Source of the DNA: RHLJ01 sp965222205
GTDB lineage: Bacteria > Bacteroidota > Rhodothermia > Balneolales > Balneolaceae
Direction: 5' to 3'
NCBI GenBank assembly: GCA_965222205.1
Contig: OZ244932.1
Coordinates: forward strand, 1,054,001 to 1,118,000
Length of the DNA: 64,000 nt
The translations under genes were made by a program, and so were the position numbers. Shown here piece after piece: positions 43,038-51,697 of the stretch. Below the pieces are notes generated by a model. The model ran no database searches. It worked only from the letters and a program-made list of their open reading frames with translations, and was not told where the DNA came from. How positions within the stretch are numbered: the first letter of the stretch is position 1; the number at the start of each line of letters is the position of its first letter.

Positions 43038-44204
43038 TTAATAATTCAGTTTCAGGTTTTTACTAATTGCTTTAAAGAACGGGATATAAGGAACACTACT
43101 CATAATCTTCAAATCCTCAAGCAAGGAAGTATTTTCAGAAAGGAAATCGAAGATGTCATCTATGGTATTATTTTTAAATAAATCACGGAATACACGCAGA
43201 CTTTCTTCATTGGAATTATACAGGATATGGAGTATCAATAAATCATAGTATCGGTAACGGAATTCTGACTTCTTAGGAAGTAAGGGTTCTTTTCCTCTAA
43301 TCAGAGATTCTGATAATGCTTTTGTATAATCCTGAATCCTTTTAAAGGTGTAACCCGTTGATGGTTTTGTCAATCCCCCTACAGTACCCAGGTTAATAAT
43401 TTTGGAAGCGTACTGGGGAGGATAAGACCGATCTTCCATCGGTATTTCTCCATATTCTTTTCTTTTCACCTCGTAATCTTCGCGATCCAGGTTGTACTTT
43501 TTCTTCAGATAAGCCCTGATTTTCTTTCGGTAGTACTTTTTCTTTTCTAAGGGTTGTTCAGAAAAAACGGTGTACTCAATCAAAGCCCGGTTCCCTTTGA
43601 ATGGAAGTACATACATGAAGGCTACACCGTCAGTACATTCCTTATCAAAATCCATTAGAGTAATGGTTGAGGGGTCGAAAACCGGGAAATTGGTTTTAAT
43701 TTCAATCCCTAAAAAGTGCTGTACAATCGGATATTTTGGTTCTTTGCCCGAATCATCGGTTGGGTTGAAAATACTTTGGAAGATAAAGTCGGCAAGGTAG
43801 GTATCGCTGTTTTTGGTTACCAGCACTGCCTTCTTTTTGTTGGAGGAAAAATCGAGAATACTTTCTTCCAGTAAATCAAAATTCTTATGTTTTTGAAGCT
43901 CTGTAAGTACAAACTCCTTAAAATCACTTTCCCTGACACAGTAATAACTGTATGTATTCATATACAGGAATGCTTCATAATCGAGTGCTGAGAAGAAGGA
44001 TTTATTCCATTTTTTAAAGATGATTTCCTGAAAGGGGGGATTAGGTTTATCCCAAAAACACCAAGTTTTATTATTTTGAGGAGCAAAGGTTGAATCGACC
44101 ACTAAAACCTCTCCCTTATAATTACCCTTGGCTAAATACCAGGCCAGGCTCAACCCGGAGAGCCCGCCACCTGCAATAATGATATCATATTTATTTGTGC
44201 TCAA
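43038..44204 (-). CDS. crtY: Lycopene beta-cyclase (CrtY/CrtL-type)
   Basis: 388 residues. The FAD-binding start is DIIIAGGGLSGLSLAWYLA; TWCFWDKPNPP, GIEIKTNFPVFDP, TLMDFDKECTDGVAFMYVLPF and GGLTKPSTGYTFKRIQD are the blocks of bacterial lycopene cyclases. It closes the rings of lycopene to beta-carotene at the membrane, so the organism is expected to be pigmented. No other carotenoid gene is in the window. Its start overlaps the nitrilase gene by 14 bp, so the two share a transcript. Confidence 0.9.
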   Translation of the reverse strand: MSTNKYDIIIAGGGLSGLSLAWYLAKGNYKGEVLVVDSTFAPQNNKTWCFWDKPNPPFQEIIFKKWNKSFFSALDYEAFLYMNTYSYYCVRESDFKEFVLTELQKHKNFDLLEESILDFSSNKKKAVLVTKNSDTYLADFIFQSIFNPTDDSGKEPKYPIVQHFLGIEIKTNFPVFDPSTITLMDFDKECTDGVAFMYVLPFKGNRALIEYTVFSEQPLEKKKYYRKKIRAYLKKKYNLDREDYEVKRKEYGEIPMEDRSYPPQYASKIINLGTVGGLTKPSTGYTFKRIQDYTKALSESLIRGKEPLLPKKSEFRYRYYDLLILHILYNSNEESLRVFRDLFKNNTIDDIFDFLSENTSLLEDLKIMSSVPYIPFFKAISKNLKLNY

Positions 44205-45171
44205 AAGTAACGTTCTTTTTTGGTCGGGTGTCTACCGAAAGTTGAAAAATATCAGGTCGGGAATAATGTCCGTTAGTATCTAGAAATAAATTCCCTTTAC
44301 TCAGTTCCGTGGTATCCAGATCAGCATAAATAATGGTGTTTTCATTGTGAACAGGCTCTGATAGGTAAGAGGTATCCGGATTTATAATGGCACTGCCACC
44401 ATTCAAAATAAATGATTCACTGTCAACCGGAATACTTTCAATAAGCTCAAGGGCAAGTTCATCATCAGCCGCTGATATTACTGATTCGAGTCCCTCCAGC
44501 ATCTGCTGTTTGGTAAGTGTGCAACCTGCAGCAATTACATAGCATTGTGCTTCAAAGGCATACTGTCTGCTGGCAATGTGATGGAGATCTTTAACCATAG
44601 GCCATTGCGCGATATGGATGTGTTCCCCAAGTTGATGCATCGCTGCTCTTGCCAATGGCATCCAATGCTCCCAGCATACAAGTCCTCCAATCTTTATGTC
44701 CTGATCTTCTACAATAGAAAGCGTACTTCCGTCGCCCATACCCCAAATCAATCGTTCTGTATAGGTTGGCATCAGTTTTCTATGGAGATTAAAAGTGCCA
44801 TCCGACTTAAAGTAAAAGATAGTGTTGTAGAGCGTTCGTTCTACTTTCTCGTGAGCTCCCATCACAATAATACAATCTTTGTCTACGGCTAGGTGTTGCA
44901 GCGTCTTAAAGTGATTATCGTCAATCGAAAGAGAGTTTTCGAAAAGTATCTTAAATATAGCCTTGGCTGGAGGGTGGTCCCAAACCCCCACGCTTGGAGC
45001 GTAGTCAAGCCAGACTGGATAACCGGGCAGCCAGGTTTCCGGGAAAACGATTAACCTTGCTCCACAATCAGCAGCTTCACCTATCAGCTTTTCGGCCAGG
45101 GAAATACTTTCAGGGAGATTCAGGAAAACAGGAGGTCGTTGAATTACAGCAACACTATAGGAATGATCCAA
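44191..45171 (-). CDS. Nitrilase-type carbon-nitrogen hydrolase
   Basis: 326 residues. The catalytic triad is E45 in VFPETWLPGYP, K132 in LHRKLMPTYTERLIWGMGDG (20 shown) and C166 in GGLVCWEHWMPLAR. The CWEHWMP form and the YPVW context are those of true nitrilases and cyanide-related enzymes, rather than of amidases. Substrate unknown. It overlaps crtY, which follows on the same strand, by 14 bp. Confidence 0.88.
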   Translation of the reverse strand: MDHSYSVAVIQRPPVFLNLPESISLAEKLIGEAADCGARLIVFPETWLPGYPVWLDYAPSVGVWDHPPAKAIFKILFENSLSIDDNHFKTLQHLAVDKDCIIVMGAHEKVERTLYNTIFYFKSDGTFNLHRKLMPTYTERLIWGMGDGSTLSIVEDQDIKIGGLVCWEHWMPLARAAMHQLGEHIHIAQWPMVKDLHHIASRQYAFEAQCYVIAAGCTLTKQQMLEGLESVISAADDELALELIESIPVDSESFILNGGSAIINPDTSYLSEPVHNENTIIYADLDTTELSKGNLFLDTNGHYSRPDIFQLSVDTRPKKNVTFEHK

Positions 45172-45241
45172 AACAGATTTTTAATTTCTACTCACAGTCT
45201 AATCAGTATATTCCATCCCGTTGAAAAAGAAAAGCAAAAAT

Positions 45242-46255
45242 ATGATTGATTTACGAAGTGATACGGTAACCCGCCCAACAGAAGGCATGCTTAAAGCAAT
45301 GATGAATGCCGAGGTTGGAGATGATGTATTTGGCGAAGATCCAACAGTAAACGCATTTCAGGAAAAAGTAGCTGCCTTATTCGGTATGGAAGCAGGATTA
45401 TTTGTGCCAAGTGGAGTGATGAGTAATCAGCTGGGGTTAAAAGTATTGACTGAGCCCGGAGATGAAATCCTGATCGATGAAAATGGGCATATTTATAATT
45501 ATGAGACCGGAGCAGCAGCTTTTCTTTCCGGGATACAGATTAAGCCAATAATTGGGAACAGGGGTAAGCTGGATGTGGCATATCTCGAAAATCAGGTGAA
45601 AGGCAGCTTTGATTGGGAAGCGAAGACGAAAGTGATTTGTCTGGAGAATTCAACCAATAAAGGAGGCGGAGCCTGTTATTCCAGAGAAGATTTACTTTCG
45701 ATTAAATATTTTGCAGATGAACATAATCTTTCGATTCATTTAGATGGAGCTAGAATCTGGAATGCGATAACTGCTACAGGAATTGAACCAAAATTCTTCT
45801 CTGAGGTTGGAGATACCATTTCAGTGTGTTTCAGTAAAGGGTTGGGAGCACCTGTTGGTTCGATGTTACTCTCAAGTAAAGAGCGAATAGCAAAAGCCCG
45901 CAGATACCGAAAGATGTGGGGAGGAGGTATGCGTCAGGTTGGATTGCTCGCCGCCGCTGCTGAATACGCGCTGGATAATCATTGGGATTTAATGAGAGAA
46001 GATCACAGAAGAGCTAAAGCATTGGCCGAAGCTATTTCGCAATGTTCAGCTTTTTCTATCGATCTGGATTCAGTGGAAACCAATATTGTATTGTTTGATA
46101 CTTTGGAGCAGGATTCGACCACTGTAATAGAACGATTTGCAGAACATGATATCCATTTCATTCCTTTTGGTCCAAACACCATTCGGGCAACTTTTCATTT
46201 TCAGGTGGGCGATGAGGAGTTAAGCAGGATTAATAGAATTCTAAGTAAATTTTGA
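45242..46255 (+). CDS. ltaE: Low-specificity L-threonine aldolase
   Basis: 337 residues from ATG 45242; MIDLRSDTVTRPTEGM is the family start and the TTG at 45221 only adds lysines. GLFVPSGVMSNQLGLK, HLDGARIWNA and the PLP lysine K199 in CFSKGLGAPVGS are all present. It splits threonine or allo-threonine to glycine and acetaldehyde. Divergent from the nitrilase gene with a 70-bp gap. Confidence 0.93.
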   Translation: MIDLRSDTVTRPTEGMLKAMMNAEVGDDVFGEDPTVNAFQEKVAALFGMEAGLFVPSGVMSNQLGLKVLTEPGDEILIDENGHIYNYETGAAAFLSGIQIKPIIGNRGKLDVAYLENQVKGSFDWEAKTKVICLENSTNKGGGACYSREDLLSIKYFADEHNLSIHLDGARIWNAITATGIEPKFFSEVGDTISVCFSKGLGAPVGSMLLSSKERIAKARRYRKMWGGGMRQVGLLAAAAEYALDNHWDLMREDHRRAKALAEAISQCSAFSIDLDSVETNIVLFDTLEQDSTTVIERFAEHDIHFIPFGPNTIRATFHFQVGDEELSRINRILSKF

Positions 46256-46301
46256 AACAATAGAGTCTTTTTCTCACTAATACCTAAGTGAAGAAGAGGA
46301 A

Positions 46302-47471
46302 CTAGTTTATTGAGTTTACCAAAATATCTACAGCCTGTTCAATTTCTGATTGAGAGATCACCAAAGGAGGGACTATTCTTAGAACATTTCCACCTGCTGC
46401 ATTTGAGAGTACTTTTTGGTTGAACATCTTTTCAACGACGGGACGCGCTGGAACAGAAAGTTCAACTCCAATCATCAGTCCCATTCCCCTGACATCTACA
46501 ACCTTATCATTTCCTTCGGTTATTTGCTTAATGAGGTTCATCATAAACGTGCCTTTTTCGGCAGCTTGTTCAGTAAGATTTTCTTTTTGTATCGTTTTCA
46601 GACAAGCATTCCCAACCGCTGCTGCAAAAGGATTCCCACCAAAGGTAGTGCCATGATTCCCATATCCTAAAACCGAAGCAACTTCTTCTTTTGCTATAAT
46701 TGCTCCGATCGGAATCCCACCTGCCAGCGCTTTCGCTGAAGCAATTATATCGGGCTTTATCCCAAAATGCTCAAAGCACCAGAATTTACCCGTTCGGGCG
46801 ACTCCGGTTTGAACCTCATCTATGATTAGCAGAATGTTTCGTTCATCACAAAGGGTTCTGACTTTTTTCACAAACTCCTTGTCTGCGATATTTACTCCAC
46901 TATTTCCCTGGATAAGCTCAAAGGCAATGGCTATGGTTTGATCATCTACTACTTCAAATAACGCTTCAAAATCATTATAAGGGGATTGGATAAAACCGGA
47001 TGGGAGAGGAGAAAAACCTTCCTGGTAATTAGATTTACTAAGGGTGATGCTTGCTATTGAACGCCCGTGAAAGCCATTGGTAAGAGAAATTACATTACCT
47101 GTTTTTCCGTGTTCATGCCCCCATTTTCGTGCAAGTTTCAGTGTGCCTTCCATTGCTTCAAGTCCACTGTTGCATAAGAATACACGATCCAGCCCAGACA
47201 AATAAGAAAGCCTCTCTATAAACTCACTTTGCGGTTCTGTATAATAGAAGTTCGATACATGAAGTAATTTTTCGGCCTGTTCTTTAATGGCTTCTACGAT
47301 AGCAGGATGTGAGTGCCCCAGATTATTAACGGCAATTCCTGCTAGCAGATCGATGTATTCTACTCCATTCACATCCCAGACTTTTGCTCCGAGCCCCCGA
47401 TCAATAGTTACCGGGAATCGATTGTAAACCTGAAAATGGTGCTTTTTCTCGAGCTGTTGTACGTGATCCAT
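46302..47471 (-). CDS. argD: Acetylornithine/ornithine-type class III aminotransferase
   Basis: 389 residues, ArgD length. DLLAGIAVNNLGHSHP, FLCNSGLEAMEG, LTNGFHGRSIASIT, IIDEVQTGVARTGKFWCFEH and the PLP lysine K247 in ASAKALAGGIPIGA. Could act in arginine synthesis or on ornithine, lysine or gamma-aminobutyrate; no other arginine gene is adjacent, so the symbol is tentative. Confidence 0.85.
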   Translation of the reverse strand: MDHVQQLEKKHHFQVYNRFPVTIDRGLGAKVWDVNGVEYIDLLAGIAVNNLGHSHPAIVEAIKEQAEKLLHVSNFYYTEPQSEFIERLSYLSGLDRVFLCNSGLEAMEGTLKLARKWGHEHGKTGNVISLTNGFHGRSIASITLSKSNYQEGFSPLPSGFIQSPYNDFEALFEVVDDQTIAIAFELIQGNSGVNIADKEFVKKVRTLCDERNILLIIDEVQTGVARTGKFWCFEHFGIKPDIIASAKALAGGIPIGAIIAKEEVASVLGYGNHGTTFGGNPFAAAVGNACLKTIQKENLTEQAAEKGTFMMNLIKQITEGNDKVVDVRGMGLMIGVELSVPARPVVEKMFNQKVLSNAAGGNVLRIVPPLVISQSEIEQAVDILVNSIN

Positions 47472-47509
47472 AGAGTGTTAAAAATCAGAGTTTGTTTTAA
47501 GTAGATAAG

Positions 47510-47941
47510 TTAGCTATTTCCATTGTCCATATCCGAATGAATAAACCAGGTTCCATCCTTCTTTTTAAGTACCAGAGTGAACTTTCCGACATCCTCTGTT
47601 CGGTTTCCATACGTATACCCCCCAATGATATAACCAAGATTTCCATCCACGTGATAATCGTAAGCTGATAACCGTAGATCACCACCTGAACTTTGGTAGG
47701 CTTCTTCAATATTTGCTTTTCCACGAGTTGGGGCGTTTCGGGGACGCAGAATAAATCCATTTTCGGTAAATAAATTCGCTAACGCCTCGGCATTGTTATT
47801 TTTCCAATGAGTTTCATAATCAGTTAGCACTCTTTGCAGTTCATCGGGTAGTTCTACTTTTGGAGTTGGTTGAGCTAATGTGAAATCTGATGTAATGAGG
47901 AAGAGGATTAAGATGAAAACAAATCTGAATGTACGGTTCAT
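47510..47941 (-). CDS. Exported NTF2/DUF4440-like protein
   Basis: 143 residues from ATG 47941, which gives a signal peptide (FVFILILFLITSDFTLAQ). The mature part is the cystatin-like SnoaL/DUF4440 fold: VLTDYETHWKNNNAEALANLFTENG (first helix and strand), RGKANIEEAYQ and FTLVLKKKDGTWFIHSDM. A periplasmic binding or steroid-isomerase-like protein of unknown ligand. 38 bp downstream of the aminotransferase gene's start on the same strand. Confidence 0.82.
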   Translation of the reverse strand: MNRTFRFVFILILFLITSDFTLAQPTPKVELPDELQRVLTDYETHWKNNNAEALANLFTENGFILRPRNAPTRGKANIEEAYQSSGGDLRLSAYDYHVDGNLGYIIGGYTYGNRTEDVGKFTLVLKKKDGTWFIHSDMDNGNS

Positions 47942-48130
47942 TTCTAAAGGTTTTTTAACAAGGTAAAAGATATCAGAAGAAAAGGTTTTGGCGGTAAACA
48001 AAAAAGGAATAATAAGGTGTTTGAACTTAGAACTAGATTGTCCGCCCTCTTGCCGAAGGCATTCCTACGGGAGAAAGTGATGCTTCGCAATTTGTAACCT
48101 GGCCAAAAATGAATATCAAGTCTCGAAGTC

Positions 48131-48152
48131 TGTCCCTCTTTGGAGAGGGACA
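48131..48152. repeat. Hairpin in the 48.0-48.4 kb gap
   Basis: TGTCCCTCT-TTGG-AGAGGGACA, nine-base exact arms, followed by AAGTGCACTT and an AGGGAGAGGA copy about 40 bp later. Similar in style to the 39188 repeat. The gap 47942-48380 holds this repeat, the palindrome at 48313 and no gene that I can see. Confidence 0.6.
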
Positions 48153-48312
48153 GATAAGTGCACTTGTGCGATGATCAGGGAGAGGACGTGAGCACTTGAT
48201 TGGCTTGAACTGTGAGATTCCTTCCCTTTGTTTGCAAAAAAATACCTGAAAAAATCTGTTTCAGCTTCACAGATTCTTCATTTTTCTCTGCTATTTTTTA
48301 TACAAATAAAAG

Positions 48313-48326
48313 AGGTTGATCAACCT
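48313..48326. promoter_or_regulatory. 14-bp palindrome upstream of the YceI/porin operon
   Basis: AGGTTGATCAACCT is perfectly symmetric and lies 55 bp before the first gene, a likely regulator site. GTCCC-ACA-GGGAC at 48339-48351 is a second small inverted repeat nearer to the start, possibly in the mRNA leader. Confidence 0.55.
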
Positions 48327-48380
48327 TCACGAGTAATTGTCCCACAGGGACTTAACCCAAAGTAATAGAGGTATTACATC

Positions 48381-48944
48381 ATGAAGGTACTATATGTTTT
48401 TCTTGTCTTCATTTTTACAATCACATCTGCAACAGCTCAGGAATCTTATACAGTTAATAGCGAAACCAGTACCATTCTAATTAAAGGAACCTCCAGTGTA
48501 CATGACTGGGAAAGCACTGTGGAAGAATTCACTGGGACGGGTTCTTTAATTATTACTGATGGCGAGCTAAAATCCCTGGAGAATTTAAGCATCAGTGTAA
48601 ATGCAGAGTCTATTAAGAGTGGAAAGAGGGTTATGGACAATAAAACCAAAGATGCACTTGATACTAAAAAGCACCCGCAAATCACTTTCGATTTTATATC
48701 TGTAGAGGAAATCACTGAAGACACAGTTTGGGTTCAGGGTAATCTAAGCTTAGCAGGATCTACTCAGAAAATTATACTTAAGGGAGTATATCAACTCGAA
48801 GAAGATGGCTCTTTAAGTGTCTCAGGAGTGCAGCCAATTGACATGGAAGACTATGGAATTAAACCTCCCACTGCGATGCTGGGGGCTCTTAAAACCGGTA
48901 AAGATGTGGATGTGGAATACCGGATCATTTTTTCAAAAAACTAA
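48381..48944 (+). CDS. YceI-family periplasmic protein
   Basis: 187 residues, signal peptide ending SATAQ. The lipocalin-like YceI fold shows ILIKGTSSVHDWESTVEEFTG, MDNKTKDALDTKKHPQITFDF and GIKPPTAMLGALKTGKDVDV. Such proteins bind isoprenoids or similar amphiphiles. First gene of a two-gene unit with an outer-membrane barrel 32 bp downstream, with a second YceI gene convergent after that. Confidence 0.9.
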   Translation: MKVLYVFLVFIFTITSATAQESYTVNSETSTILIKGTSSVHDWESTVEEFTGTGSLIITDGELKSLENLSISVNAESIKSGKRVMDNKTKDALDTKKHPQITFDFISVEEITEDTVWVQGNLSLAGSTQKIILKGVYQLEEDGSLSVSGVQPIDMEDYGIKPPTAMLGALKTGKDVDVEYRIIFSKN

Positions 48945-48976
48945 CCAAACCTATAAACAACCGATAGAGGAACATC

Positions 48977-50221
48977 ATGAAAACTACAGCTAAATATTTT
49001 GCAGCAGTATTTACCTTGGCTATACTGTTTGCAGTAAGTGGTATAGCGCAACAAACCACACCATTGCAATATTATACTACTCCGGGTAAAGCTTCTCTAA
49101 ATCAATTTGAACAACCTAAAACCAACACAGTTGATTTTAATGGCTTAGCAGTTCGAATTGGTGGCGATTTTGCATTACAATTCCAGGGACTTACTCAATC
49201 TAATTCCGGTGATAGTTTACCAGAATTAGCTAATAACTTTACGCTGCCTACTGCAAACTTGAATATTGATGTTCAATTAGCTCCGGGTATGAGAATGCAT
49301 CTTCGAACCTATTTGTCTTCACGTCATCACGCAGAAGCATGGGTAAAAGGTGGATACTTAAGAATGGACCAGCTTGATTTCATTGAGGAAGGTTTCGCTT
49401 CTGAATTGATGGAAATATTAACCATTCGTGTGGGTATGGACCAATTCAACTATGGCGATACACATTTCAGAAGAAGTGATAATGCAGCAGCCATTTACAA
49501 TCCATTTGTAGGTAACTATATAATGGATAGTTTTAGCACCGAGCCATTTATGGAATTCACTATTCAGAAAAATGGAATCATTGCAGTGTTGGGTGCTACT
49601 AACGGACGCTTAAACCAAAGCCCAACTCCTGGCGACGATGGAATGGCATTCTTTGGTAAATTAGGTTATGATTCTCAGATTGATGAAGACTTAAGAGTAC
49701 GATTAACCGGATCTTTCTACACTAGCACCGATGACGGTACTCGTGATTACTTATATGCTGGTGACAGAGGTGGGGGACGCTACTACGGAATCGATGACGG
49801 ACGTGGCGATTTCTCTCCAAGAGTTAATACAGGTTTCCCACATCAAACAGCTTTCCAGATTAATCCATTTGTGAAGTTTCAAGGATTAGAATTTTTCGGA
49901 GTATTTGAAGTGGCAAGTAACGGCGCAGATGCAGGAGGTTCTTTTACCCAACTTGGTGCTGAAGCATTATACAGATTAGGTGCAGAGGAAAATTTCTACA
50001 TTGGTGGACGCTATAACGCTGTAACTGGTGAATTCTCTGATACAGCTCCTACTTATGAAGTAGACAGAATCAACATTGGAGGTGGCTGGTTCTTAACTGA
50101 TAACGTACTAACTAAAATCGAATACGTAAAACAAACTTACGGCGGAGATTTCACCACAGGTGGTTCTCTTCAGGATGGTGAATTTAGTGGGTTAATGATA
50201 GAAGCTGTGATTGCTTTCTAA
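48977..50221 (+). CDS. Porin-like outer-membrane beta-barrel
   Basis: 414 residues with signal peptide (TLAILFAVSGIAQ). The mature chain alternates hydrophobic and polar residues in strands typical of a 16-strand porin (FALQFQGLTQSN, MRMHLRTYLSSRHHAEAW, LRVRLTGSFYTSTDDGT) and ends MIEAVIAF with a terminal phenylalanine, the barrel insertion signal. It likely passes small solutes. Co-transcribed with the preceding YceI gene and ended by a strong terminator. Confidence 0.82.
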   Translation: MKTTAKYFAAVFTLAILFAVSGIAQQTTPLQYYTTPGKASLNQFEQPKTNTVDFNGLAVRIGGDFALQFQGLTQSNSGDSLPELANNFTLPTANLNIDVQLAPGMRMHLRTYLSSRHHAEAWVKGGYLRMDQLDFIEEGFASELMEILTIRVGMDQFNYGDTHFRRSDNAAAIYNPFVGNYIMDSFSTEPFMEFTIQKNGIIAVLGATNGRLNQSPTPGDDGMAFFGKLGYDSQIDEDLRVRLTGSFYTSTDDGTRDYLYAGDRGGGRYYGIDDGRGDFSPRVNTGFPHQTAFQINPFVKFQGLEFFGVFEVASNGADAGGSFTQLGAEALYRLGAEENFYIGGRYNAVTGEFSDTAPTYEVDRINIGGGWFLTDNVLTKIEYVKQTYGGDFTTGGSLQDGEFSGLMIEAVIAF

Positions 50222-50239
50222 CTAATACCTCTATTAACC

Positions 50240-50273
50240 AAAGGGCGACCCGTGAAAGGGCCGCCCTTTTTTT
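50240..50273. terminator. Bidirectional intrinsic terminator
   Basis: AAAGGGCG and CGCCCTTT form a GC-rich stem around ACCCGTGAAAGGGC, followed by TTTTTTT on the plus strand and, on the minus strand, a run of T from the matching A side. It separates the porin gene from the convergent YceI gene. Confidence 0.85.
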
Positions 50274-50865
50274 ATAAACCCACACTCAAATCAAAGCTAA
50301 TTTTAATCTGATTATCTACTTTTACTAGTCCAAATAGTGCTGTGGGCGGTTTTAGATTGAAATCTGTGAGTAATATGTCACCACTCCCGGAAAATCTTAT
50401 TGTAGAATCTGTTCTGGAATAGTCAGTAATTTCGACATTCTCAAGCCGATTTGTACCAGCAATAGTGATAGATAATTTAGCTCCAAAAGGGACTTCATCT
50501 GTAATTTCAACAGCAACAAGCTCCAATTCCATAAATGGAAATTCTTTCGCTTTTAACGTGCTTTGCATGTCTCTGTTGATGGCTCTTTTACCACAGTCGA
50601 AGGATTCGGTTTGAAATTGCACAGCTTCTCCCGAGATAAACAGTGAATCCCCAAAAGTAACGGTTTGATATAAAGTATCTGATGATATCGGGGCATCATA
50701 GAAACATTCAAAATCATTCACATTTGATGTTCCATTAATTCTTAATTTACTGTCCTCAAGAATAATGGATTTCACCTCATTGATTTGGCGGGCAGACGCA
50801 TTTTCCGGTACTAAGAACAGAACCAGTGCGCTTACAAAAAGGATAACTACTTTAACGTCTTTCAT
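50272..50865 (-). CDS. Second YceI-like periplasmic protein
   Basis: 197 residues, signal peptide ending ASA. SKLRINGTSNVNDFECFYD and INRDMQSTLKAKEFPFMELELV, with NLKPPTALFGLVKVDNQIKI, parallel the blocks of the YceI protein on the other side of the porin gene, but it is quite different in sequence. It probably binds a related lipid-like ligand. Convergent with the porin gene. Confidence 0.82.
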   Translation of the reverse strand: MKDVKVVILFVSALVLFLVPENASARQINEVKSIILEDSKLRINGTSNVNDFECFYDAPISSDTLYQTVTFGDSLFISGEAVQFQTESFDCGKRAINRDMQSTLKAKEFPFMELELVAVEITDEVPFGAKLSITIAGTNRLENVEITDYSRTDSTIRFSGSGDILLTDFNLKPPTALFGLVKVDNQIKISFDLSVGL

Positions 50866-50920
50866 TGATGATCTTCAGCATTCTACTCACTTACACTAAC
50901 ATCGAAAAATACATTAAAAC

Positions 50921-51694
50921 ATGACTGACATCAAAGAGTTGCTTCAATCTGCTATCGAAATTGGAATAATCGGAGGAAAGCATACGCTCAAGTATTTCAA
51001 AAAGGATTTTGAGGTAATTAGTAAAGCCGATGATTCTCCTGTTACCATCGCTGATCGTGAAACCGAGCAAATCATCCGTGAAGAAATTCTGAAACGCTAT
51101 CCTGATCATGGTATTATCGGGGAAGAGTTCGGGCGCACTAATGAGGATAGCAAGATCCAGTGGGTTCTTGATCCTATCGATGGAACTAAATCCTTCATTC
51201 ATGGCGTGCCATTCTATACTACACTGATTGGGATAATGATTGATAACGAACCGGTTGTGGGAATTATAAATGCTCCGGCACTGGATGAACTCTGTGCAGC
51301 AGGAATTGGACTTGGCGCTACCTTAAATGGGAAACCATGCAAGGTTCGTGATACATCTGAACTAAAAGATGCCAGTTTATTGGTTACAGAAATCAGACGG
51401 TTTCAGGAATGTGGTATGGAACCCCAATTCCAGGAACTTATGGCAAAGACCAAGCTACACAGAACGTGGGGAGATGCTTATGGTCACATGATGGTGGCTA
51501 TTGGTCGTGCTGATGTTATGTTTGATCCGGTCCTCAACATTTGGGACGCGGCAGCGTTGTTACCGGTGCTGAAAGAATCGGGTGGTATTTTTAGTGATAT
51601 TAATGGGGAGGAAACCATCCATTCAGGAAACGGGTTTTCGACCAACAAAGCACTATATCCTCAGGTAAAAGCAATTTTTGATTCACACAAATAA
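50921..51694 (+). CDS. HisN-type inositol-monophosphatase-family phosphatase
   Basis: 257 residues. Metal motifs IIGEEFG, WVLDPIDGTKSFIHGVPFY and LNIWDAAALLPVLKESGG. The GTKSFIHG and WGDAYGHMMVAIGRAD segments are those of histidinol-phosphate phosphatase (HisN) rather than generic inositol phosphatase. No other his gene is nearby, so the symbol is withheld. It is 3 bp from the M1-like gene. Confidence 0.85.
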   Translation: MTDIKELLQSAIEIGIIGGKHTLKYFKKDFEVISKADDSPVTIADRETEQIIREEILKRYPDHGIIGEEFGRTNEDSKIQWVLDPIDGTKSFIHGVPFYTTLIGIMIDNEPVVGIINAPALDELCAAGIGLGATLNGKPCKVRDTSELKDASLLVTEIRRFQECGMEPQFQELMAKTKLHRTWGDAYGHMMVAIGRADVMFDPVLNIWDAAALLPVLKESGGIFSDINGEETIHSGNGFSTNKALYPQVKAIFDSHK

Positions 51695-51697
51695 TCT

